A stretch of DNA of 29,437 nucleotides from Helicobacter sp. (GTDB lineage: Bacteria; Campylobacterota; Campylobacteria; Campylobacterales; Helicobacteraceae), in NCBI GenBank assembly GCA_029264655.1, contig JARHZY010000167.1:1-29437 (forward strand). The letters run 5' to 3'. Of the stretch, positions 23,853 through 29,437 are shown in pieces (the stretch's first letter is position 1; every line of letters begins with the position of its first letter). Under the pieces are notes generated by a model. That model saw nothing but the letters and a program-made list of their open reading frames with translations, did no database searches and was not told the origin of the DNA. The position numbers and the translations under genes were made by a program.

Positions 23853-24787
23853 GGTTTATTCCTTGTTTTAAAAGCCTCTAAAAATTCTTCTGCATTTTCG
23901 GTGCTTATACCCTCTTCACGCAAGATATTTGAAAGTTGGCTTAGCATTTCTTCTACACGTTCTTTCTTTTTTTCAATACGTGCTATTCTATCAGCTTGTT
24001 CCTTTGAATCAAAAGTATCTGTATGGAATGTTTTTGACTCAAAGTCTGCAGTTTTTGGAATTTTTGGATTAGTAATTGGTTGGTAATCATCTTGTATATC
24101 GCCCATTTTACTACGCATATGCTCTTTAAAATTATCTTCTTCTGTTAAATCGCGGAGTTCTACACGCAATTTTTCATTTTTAAGTTCAAGCTCCCCGATT
24201 TTATCTTTAAGGCGAAAAAGTCTTTTGCTAGCACGGCGATACACTTCATAAAGTTCTGGCGGATAAATAGTCTGTGCAACTCTTGCCATAGCAGTTGCTC
24301 CATTTTTAACATGCACACTGACAACATTTAAAGGTTGAAACTCTGCAATAATACCGCTAAAATCAAGTGGATTGGAATCCCCATCATCTTTTGTAAGCAT
24401 AAAATTCATTTGTGTGTCAAAAGATTCAAGATGTTCGTTTTGTTGTCCTTGCAAAATTTTATTTTTATAAAGTTGTGCTTTACCTTGCATTTCTTCAAGT
24501 TGTGTTCTTATATGCTCCAACTCTTCATTTGCATCTTTTAGTAGGGTATTAGCTTCTGTTATTTCTGTTGTTAGGCTTTTGAGCTGTTTTTCTTTTGCTT
24601 TGATAAGCAAATCATATTCTTGTATGCTCTCCATAAACTCTTTTTTCTTGTTTTCAAAAATCTTAGCAATTTGCCATGCTTCTTTTATGATTTCAGCTTT
24701 CGCAACAAATTCAAGAAAAATTTCTTGCTCATCAATATTTTGCACAATATGAGCTAACACTTCTTTTTCATCATCTTTTAAGCTCAA
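23849..24787 (-). CDS. Coiled-coil protein of unknown function between hypA and lpxB
   Basis: Position and character match the uncharacterised H. pylori gene HP0868. 312 aa, very charged, no signal peptide or membrane helix, so cytosolic. Strong heptad character at about 45-105 and again at about 185-225, ending in a Lys/Glu-rich helical tail (about 265-300). The stretch VVSVHVKNGATAMARVAQTIYPPELYEVYRRA between the coils is the most globular part and may be a conserved core. The start is TTG at 24787: AAGGAGT stands six bases upstream and no ATG fits. The gene follows hypA after 14 bp and overlaps lpxB by 4 bp. The conserved order suggests a shared transcript; it does not establish a shared process. 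Confidence 0.85.
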   Translation of the reverse strand: MSLKDDEKEVLAHIVQNIDEQEIFLEFVAKAEIIKEAWQIAKIFENKKKEFMESIQEYDLLIKAKEKQLKSLTTEITEANTLLKDANEELEHIRTQLEEMQGKAQLYKNKILQGQQNEHLESFDTQMNFMLTKDDGDSNPLDFSGIIAEFQPLNVVSVHVKNGATAMARVAQTIYPPELYEVYRRASKRLFRLKDKIGELELKNEKLRVELRDLTEEDNFKEHMRSKMGDIQDDYQPITNPKIPKTADFESKTFHTDTFDSKEQADRIARIEKKKERVEEMLSQLSNILREEGISTENAEEFLEAFKTRNKP

Positions 24788-24801
24788 GTGATACTCCTTT
24801 T

Positions 24802-25149
24802 TTAATTAGTTTCAAGTTCAAGACGTTCAAGTTTTATATCCCGTCCTTTAATAATATGTGTATTTTTACTTCCACATTGGGGGCAAGTAGGATTATCTAA
24901 ACTATGAAAAGTAGCATAGCAATCTCTACATTCCAACAATAATTCTTCAGTAATAAGTATTAATGTTGTGTGATTTAATGCCTTATATTCTGTTTGCAAT
25001 ACTTCAAAAGCACTTTGCAATAAGTTTTTATCGACATTAGCACGTTCTCCTACGCTAACAATAATATTTTGCACATTTTGCGCATTATGCTCTTGTAGAT
25101 GTGTAAGGCATAATTCAATAAGTGAAGCAATTATAGAATATTCGTGCAT
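24802..25149 (-). CDS. hypA: Hydrogenase/urease nickel-incorporation protein HypA
   Basis: Nickel metallochaperone for [NiFe] hydrogenase and, in Helicobacter, for urease. The N-terminal MHE (His2 and Glu3) is the nickel site; the zinc site is CRDC (Cys74, Cys77) with CPQC (Cys89, Cys92). 115 aa is the normal size. Known biology in H. pylori: HypA works with HypB and UreE. The ATG follows AGGAAAAGAC. It lies 8 bp after the stop of the membrane-protein gene and 14 bp before the coiled-coil gene, all in one direction. No hydrogenase or urease structural genes are in the window. Confidence 0.96.
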   Translation of the reverse strand: MHEYSIIASLIELCLTHLQEHNAQNVQNIIVSVGERANVDKNLLQSAFEVLQTEYKALNHTTLILITEELLLECRDCYATFHSLDNPTCPQCGSKNTHIIKGRDIKLERLELETN

Positions 25150-25157
25150 GTCTTTTC

Positions 25158-25757
25158 CTATTTTATCTTTGGTTTTAATAGTGCAACATGGAAATTATTG
25201 CGATCAAGTGGCGTGCTTTGCATTAACCAACCAAATAATGCCACAATACTATCAAACATTGCATTATAAATATCTAAAGTATTTGCAAATGGCAACCATA
25301 AAGCAAATGCCATAAGCATAAAAATACCACAAACTCTATCTATACAATAAGCAAGTGCTATAAAACAAGCAACAAGAAGAATCTTATATCCCAAAGCACC
25401 ATATGCCCATTCAAATATACCAAAAGCATTACTCATGAGTAATAGCCATATAATAGCTAAAAATAAGAAACCTCGATAGCTTATTATAAAACCTATCTGA
25501 TTAATAAATGTTCTTAATATGGAAAAAAGACAAATAAAAAAGAGTAAAAAGCTTGGAATATCAAAAATACTATAAAGCAACATTGCAAAACTTTTTTGCT
25601 GTATTGGGATAAAACTTAGTCCAAAACCGCATGCACTAATTAGTCCTCGCGTTATTGGTTGCAAAAAAGTGCCAAAAAAGATACGCACAAGAGAAAGCAT
25701 GCCTAGCATAAAAGCTGCACACATAAGTGCGTAAGTAAAAAGTGCATAATATGCCAT
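25158..25757 (-). CDS. Unknown multi-pass membrane protein upstream of hypA
   Basis: Not recognised. 199 aa with about five to six membrane segments (about 5-27, 40-52, 57-83, 95-115, 122-140, 141-160 and a weaker one near 165-180) and a short basic hydrophilic tail ending LLKPKIK. No Cys or His cluster that would suggest a metal site; aromatic and Ile/Leu content is high. The ATG follows AAAGGATAAAT. Its stop is 8 bp from hypA, so it is probably co-transcribed with hypA, the coiled-coil gene and lpxB. In H. pylori I recall flgE rather than this gene next to hypA, so the neighbour differs. A role in nickel or lipid handling would be a guess. Confidence 0.82.
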   Translation of the reverse strand: MAYYALFTYALMCAAFMLGMLSLVRIFFGTFLQPITRGLISACGFGLSFIPIQQKSFAMLLYSIFDIPSFLLFFICLFSILRTFINQIGFIISYRGFLFLAIIWLLLMSNAFGIFEWAYGALGYKILLVACFIALAYCIDRVCGIFMLMAFALWLPFANTLDIYNAMFDSIVALFGWLMQSTPLDRNNFHVALLKPKIK

Positions 25758-25866
25758 ATTTATCCTTTATAGTAGCACAATAGCATACAGAGTAATTGTG
25801 ATAGGCAAAAAGCTATAATATTTTCATACTTGCTATTTTGATTAAAACTAGATTGCATATTTGTTC

Positions 25867-27219
25867 CTAAATAGTGTTATTGTGTGTTGCAATAAGGTTA
25901 TCAATATATATTTCGTTTAGGGTAATGATATTGAGTTTTTTCTGTATATCTTTTGCATAAACAATATAAGCATATGCACCATGTGTAAATATTTTTGGGC
26001 TAATAATATTACCTTTTAGGCTTTTATCGAGCTCTTTTAATGGGGTAAAATCTGTTCCATTCCACACTGCTAAATGGAGTGTCGTATTATCTCTATTGGT
26101 ATAAATTAGTACAACATAGCTTCCAAATGTTGCTATGCTTATTGCATTACCAACATAAAGATTCTGGCTTTCTTGTAATGTTTCAAATTGCAATACCCCA
26201 TTACTTATTTTGCAAAGTTGATAAGCAAGATTTGGTGTGTTATCATTAGGTATTATCTGTTTATAATAAAGTGCAAGGCAATGGTGAGTTGTAGTTTCGC
26301 TTGCTTTATTGTTGAGATTATAATGGGTATGTAGCGGTGTAATAATTGGTGCGGTATAAAGTGGATTATCATGGGGCTTTATTATCTCTTGTAATTGTAG
26401 TTGTTTGTCAAAAATACCAAAAAATGCCATATTGTTTTTAAAGTGTGTGTAGAATGGCAAAATAAACCCTTGCATTATATTATGTGTGCTACTAATTATA
26501 GTTGGTTTATAGGTTAAAAAAGCATTGAGATTAGCAAAAATACTTAATACTGGTTGTTTATAAAGATGAAAAAGGGAATCTATAGAATCTGTATATGTAT
26601 TTATTGTGTGTGCTACTTGTTTTTCATGTTTATCTATAATTTTTATTTGTTGTGTATTTGTTTGTTGGTCGTGTGCTTCAATATAGGCTGCAATATCTGC
26701 TAATTTTGCATTAAAAATATAGTTTCTTGTAATAAAAGATCGCGGTGTTAGATTAGCATTAAGAAAAAGATAGAGATGTGTGCCATCACGTTGCAATAGG
26801 GCTGTATTTATTGTATTAGTATATTGTCTTGTTTGTTTTTTCAGCATATCAGTATCAAATAGGAGTGTTTCATGGCTATGCACTTTTGTGTTAGTGGCAA
26901 TGTTTTGCCATACTCCTTTTTGTAACGTTGTGCTATATTTGTTAGGATAAAAAAGCAAGCCATACAAACTTGTTTTATATTGTTCGTTTGCATCAAGATA
27001 ACCAATAAGATAACGTGCAGAATCTACTTGTGTAATATCAACAGCAAGAAGTTTTTTGGCTTGCACCTCCCATTGTTCTTTTTCATAGATTTCATGTTTT
27101 TGTGTTATATCAAATGATGGTAAATTAAAATATATATCTTCATAGATATTGTATGTAAAGAGTCCAATACTTGCAACTACACACAACATAAAATAAAATA
27201 GATAGTCTAGTATTTTCAT
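25867..27219 (-). CDS. Unknown anchored, beta-rich protein, possibly of the BNR/sialidase-like fold
   Basis: A single N-terminal membrane helix (about 5-22) followed by about 425 residues of alternating short strands, Thr/Asn/Gln-rich with few prolines, expected in the periplasm. The segment PTIISSTHNIMQGFILPFYTHF followed by a strand, and the late VWNGTDFTPLKEL ... ISPKIFTHGAYAYIVYA, resemble by eye the repeat blades and the gFxLPxYxE stretch of bacterial BNR-repeat exo-alpha-sialidase-like proteins; no clear SxDxGxxW Asp box is present, so this is tentative. The frame begins at a GTG at 27231 overlapping the pyrC stop (TAGTG); ATG at 27219 behind GGTGG is preferred. Translationally linked to pyrC. 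Confidence 0.75.
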   Translation of the reverse strand: MKILDYLFYFMLCVVASIGLFTYNIYEDIYFNLPSFDITQKHEIYEKEQWEVQAKKLLAVDITQVDSARYLIGYLDANEQYKTSLYGLLFYPNKYSTTLQKGVWQNIATNTKVHSHETLLFDTDMLKKQTRQYTNTINTALLQRDGTHLYLFLNANLTPRSFITRNYIFNAKLADIAAYIEAHDQQTNTQQIKIIDKHEKQVAHTINTYTDSIDSLFHLYKQPVLSIFANLNAFLTYKPTIISSTHNIMQGFILPFYTHFKNNMAFFGIFDKQLQLQEIIKPHDNPLYTAPIITPLHTHYNLNNKASETTTHHCLALYYKQIIPNDNTPNLAYQLCKISNGVLQFETLQESQNLYVGNAISIATFGSYVVLIYTNRDNTTLHLAVWNGTDFTPLKELDKSLKGNIISPKIFTHGAYAYIVYAKDIQKKLNIITLNEIYIDNLIATHNNTI

Positions 27220-27230
27220 GCCACCAACCA

Positions 27231-28286
27231 CTATAGTATATTTATTGCTTGCACACTATAATCTAATGGAGAATCTCCCATAAAGACAGCAACATTACCA
27301 CATTCTGTTGTGATATTTTTCCCAAAAGTAAAAGTTTTGCGTTTCAAAATAATCTCTTTTGTGAAAGGCAAATTAATATTATAAATTTTTTGTGCATTAA
27401 GACTTATGAATTGAGAGAGGTTTTCTAGCTTTTTATGTTTTGCGAAAAGTGTGCATAGGGCTTCAAGTAAAATTGGTGCACTAAAGATTCCTGCTGCACC
27501 CTCATATTTTGCCTGTATTGTATGTGGTGCACTATCAGAGCCAAAGCTAATTTTTGAATCACCGCTAAGCCCAGCTTCAAGGATTGCATCTCTATCCGCA
27601 GGTGTTTTAACGATAGGCTTACAAAACATAAAGGGATTTAGTTTGCCACCCACAATATCATCAAGTGTTAAAAGCATATGGTGTAATGTGATAGTGCCAT
27701 ATAAATTTGGATATTTATGAATACATTCTAGTGAATGCCTATCGCTTAAATGTTCGATAATAATTTTTAATCGCGGAAACATACAAGCAAGCTCACTAAA
27801 TATTTGCAAGAACTCTTGTTCTCGTTGCATACTAAAGCCCATACTCTCACCATGTATGCTTAAAATCATATTGAGATTCTGTGCTTCTTCAAGCAGGGTT
27901 AATAAATGCTTACTAAGCACTTCGCTTACTCCATTTTCTGCATTGGTAGTTGCCCCTTTTGGATAGAGTTTTAAAATCTTAATACCTGCTGCATGGGCTT
28001 GTTGCAACATATCAATGTTAAGGGAATCATGAATATAGAGTGCAATAAGTGGGATAAAGTGTGTGCCTTGCAATTTACTCTGTGTCTCATCTTGTGCAAC
28101 AAGTTGCAATATTTGCTCTTTGTAATCTATAACAGCCTGTGTGTCTATTAAAGGTGGAGTAAGATTTGGCATAGCAAGCAATGCACTAAAATGCCTTGTG
28201 CTATATGGCAATACAGCTTTCAACATTGCGTCTTGACGTAAATGTATATGCATATCAATAGGATTACATAAGGTAATGGTATCCAT
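27231..28286 (-). CDS. pyrC: Dihydroorotase, class II
   Basis: Cyclises carbamoyl-aspartate to dihydroorotate in pyrimidine synthesis. The binuclear zinc site is complete: His13 and His15 in DMHIHLR, the carboxylated Lys106 in LKLYPKGATTN, His145 in SIHGE, His179 in EHLS and Asp251 in GSDSAPHT. 351 aa matches the E. coli-type (class II) enzyme. The ATG is preceded by AAGGATATAAA. The downstream anchored-protein gene overlaps its stop. In H. pylori pyrC (HP0266) is next to the chlorohydrolase HP0267; here the two are 22 kb apart. Confidence 0.96.
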   Translation of the reverse strand: MDTITLCNPIDMHIHLRQDAMLKAVLPYSTRHFSALLAMPNLTPPLIDTQAVIDYKEQILQLVAQDETQSKLQGTHFIPLIALYIHDSLNIDMLQQAHAAGIKILKLYPKGATTNAENGVSEVLSKHLLTLLEEAQNLNMILSIHGESMGFSMQREQEFLQIFSELACMFPRLKIIIEHLSDRHSLECIHKYPNLYGTITLHHMLLTLDDIVGGKLNPFMFCKPIVKTPADRDAILEAGLSGDSKISFGSDSAPHTIQAKYEGAAGIFSAPILLEALCTLFAKHKKLENLSQFISLNAQKIYNINLPFTKEIILKRKTFTFGKNITTECGNVAVFMGDSPLDYSVQAINIL

Positions 28287-28351
28287 TTTATATCCTTAGA
28301 TTATGAAATAATATTGGCAATCGCACTAAACATGTGTGATGGGGCGAGCTT

Positions 28352-28489
28352 TCAGAATAACATATAATTATAACATAAGAATATTGTATATATTGTTAGA
28401 AAACATAGTGATATTGCTATTTTTCGTAAAAACTTATTAAAGAGGAACATGTTTGTAGATTCCATAAATATTCCACATAGCATATTCAT
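28352..28489 (-). CDS. Possible 45-aa small membrane protein
   Basis: ATG at 28489 opens a 45-codon frame ending TGA at 28352-28354. The first half is mixed (MNMLCGIFMESTNMFLF), the second is a membrane helix (about 24-45) behind FLRK. The ATG overlaps, as ATGA, the stop of an 11-codon frame (MKKYYNHSLQL, TTG at 28521) that stands behind a strong AAGGAGG (28525-28531). This arrangement would allow coupled translation. The plus strand also has a 28-codon frame at 28449 behind AAAGAGGA, so either or neither may be real. Confidence 0.25.
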   Translation of the reverse strand: MNMLCGIFMESTNMFLFNKFLRKIAISLCFLTIYTIFLCYNYMLF

Positions 28490-28668
28490 AATTGCAAAGA
28501 GTGATTATAATATTTTTTCAATATCCTCCTTATAGCACACGAATAGTGTTGTATAAATGATTTAATTTTGTTGATAAATTTTGTACTTAAATTTGCTATA
28601 TCTATAAATATTTTGCAATAAAAGCAGATTTTAAGAGCTTTTAGTGAATCTAAAAAAATATAAAAAAG

Positions 28669-28806
28669 CTATTCTACAGAAACTTTAATATGTTTTGCAG
28701 AATCTTTCAAGTTTAGACAATAAAATAATAAAAAGTAAGCTAGAATGCAACTTGCACTCCAATAAACTCTAATCCATAGAGCATTAAATAGTATATCTTA
28801 CTTCAT
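28669..28806 (-). pseudogene. Possible small membrane-protein remnant with TAA at codon 3
   Basis: ATG AAG TAA at 28806-28798 is followed in the same frame by 42 sense codons: DILFNALWIRVYW, a membrane-like ILAYFLLFYCLNL, and a charged tail KDSAKHIKVSVE, then TAG. The order reads like a small single-pass protein, but no good ribosome binding site is seen and the length is within chance for this composition. Confidence 0.25.
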
Positions 28807-28951
28807 TGTTTTTTATTCTTTCATTAAATCTACTTGCCATAAAGGCAACAATACTAGATAAAAGCTAGCATCTAATTTTATATTTTATATTATTGTTACA
28901 CATATTTTATTGTAGATATTAAGAAGAATATTTTATTTCACTATTCTTTTG

Positions 28952-29167
28952 TTATTGTTTTTCCATTATTTTTGCTATCTGTTCTAGGTTTAATTTACTT
29001 ACTAATATTCTAGCCAAGATTGCTGATACACCAACTACAACTCCACCTATAAAATTATTAGGAATTTCAAATTTTGTATCCCCAGCTTTTATTGTAGAAA
29101 CTTCTGTTCGGTTGTTTTTAATGTGTTTTATAATTCCTTATTCTTGTCGCTTTCTATAATCCTGCAT
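28952..29167 (-). pseudogene. Small gene interrupted by an in-frame TAA at codon 10
   Basis: ATG at 29167 stands 5 bp behind a perfect AAGGAG (29173-29178), with a TATAAT at 29186-29191. It reads MQDYRKRQE, then TAA (29138-29140), then 61 sense codons in the same frame: GIIKHIKNNRTE, KAGDTKFEIPNN, a Gly/Val/Ala-rich hydrophobic stretch FIGGVVVGVSAILARILV, and SKLNLEQIAKIMEKQ to a final TAA at 28952. The composition after the stop is clearly protein-like for such AT-rich DNA. One base change (to CAA, GAA or AAA) would restore a 71-aa protein with one membrane segment. I do not recognise the family. Confidence 0.5.
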
Positions 29168-29185
29168 ACATACTCCTTAGTTTTC

Positions 29186-29191
29186 ATTATA
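29186..29191 (-). promoter_or_regulatory. Candidate -10 for the interrupted small gene
   Basis: Perfect TATAAT on the minus strand, 8 bp ahead of the AAGGAG ribosome binding site of the frame at 28952-29167. The leader would be very short. Confidence 0.45.
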
Positions 29192-29226
29192 TGCCCACAT
29201 AATTATAAATTAATAAATCAATATTT

Positions 29227-29337
29227 TTAAATGGATTCTATTAGGAGTTTTTCAAAATTAAAAGATTGTCTGCAATCATATTTTTCTATCGCATTTTTAC
29301 ACCTCTTTAGATCTAGATAGAGTATTAGTTTTATGTT
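29227..29337 (-). pseudogene. Possible C-terminal remnant of a coding frame
   Basis: A 36-codon open stretch without a start ends in a TAA at 29227-29229 and reads LKRCKNAIEKYDCRQSFNFEKLLIESI at its end. A second frame just upstream reads IIVKHKTNTLSRSKEV, as if a frameshift near 29300 split one gene. The window ends before more can be seen. Confidence 0.2.
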
Positions 29338-29437
29338 TTACAATGATAGGCTAGTATTGTTTTGATTTGATATAGTGAAAACAAATAAATTTCAAAATAA
29401 TTTTTAACTTATAGATATGAAAGATTGGAGCTTGTCG

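Larger units (their letters stand above)
28287..29437. other. 1.15-kb region of remnants upstream of pyrC
   Basis: No intact gene of ordinary size. The minus strand carries pieces of several small frames: 28352-28521, 28669-28806, 28952-29167 and 29227-29337. At least the third looks like a true small gene that has lost its frame. Together they look like accessory DNA in decay. Confidence 0.55.

Noticed and set aside
28813..28884. Open stretch reading LDASFYLVLLPLWQVDLMKE on the minus strand
   Set aside because: Protein-like but only 23 codons without a start; kept only as part of the remnant-zone observation.
1..29437. CRISPR arrays, tRNA genes, IS elements, riboswitches
   Set aside because: No regularly spaced repeats, no TPsiC-type motifs, no transposase frame and no recognisable riboswitch core were found on reading both strands.

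Overview
The window is AT-rich, gene-dense chromosomal DNA from a Campylobacterota bacterium, most likely a Helicobacter of the enterohepatic type. This rests on recognised families and gene order: a diheme cytochrome c1 bc1 operon, a Helicobacter-type CheZ, the hypA / coiled-coil gene / lpxB order that I recall from H. pylori, a NAD synthetase without a glutaminase domain, and low GC with AAGGA-type ribosome binding sites. Presence of pheA argues against H. pylori itself. No tRNA, rRNA, IS element or CRISPR array was seen.

Layout. 59-3920 (+): phosphomannomutase/phosphoglucomutase, bifunctional PheA and RibD in a tight run. 4163-5371 (+): amidohydrolase of the aminodeoxyfutalosine deaminase type. 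5569-9640 (-): RdgB, then petA-petB-petC, the menaquinol:cytochrome c reductase. 9832-10593 (+): nadE. About 0.5 kb of spacer with palindromes follows, then a MarR-type regulator (-) divergent from the RNase P RNA gene (+). 12370-13302 (+): a D-2-hydroxyacid dehydrogenase with a clear terminator; 13440-13949 (-): ogt. 14209-16182 (+): a chemoreceptor with a near-complete amino-acid-sensing dCache motif. A 1.17 kb spacer precedes fliP, cheZ and a divergent MTHFR-like protein (+). From 20503 to 28286 everything is on the minus strand: an unknown anchored protein, galU, lpxB, a coiled-coil protein, hypA, a membrane protein, an anchored beta-rich protein and pyrC.

Functional threads. (1) Respiration: the futalosine-type deaminase (menaquinone synthesis) lies near the bc1 operon that would oxidise menaquinol. 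(2) Motility and chemotaxis: chemoreceptor, FliP and CheZ. (3) Envelope and nucleotide-sugar supply: phosphohexomutase, GalU, LpxB. (4) Metal and hydrogenase maturation: HypA. (5) Nucleotides and cofactors: PyrC, RdgB, NadE, RibD.

The least ordinary part is 28287-29437. It holds no intact ordinary gene but contains remnants of small genes on the minus strand, one with a good promoter, a good ribosome binding site and an in-frame TAA at codon 10. Other points worth a look are the enlarged second heme domain of PetC, the chemoreceptor ligand motif, CmeR-like inverted repeats, a 26-bp perfect palindrome behind marR, and the unrecognised membrane and anchored proteins around hypA and pyrC. No complete new defence or mobile system was found.
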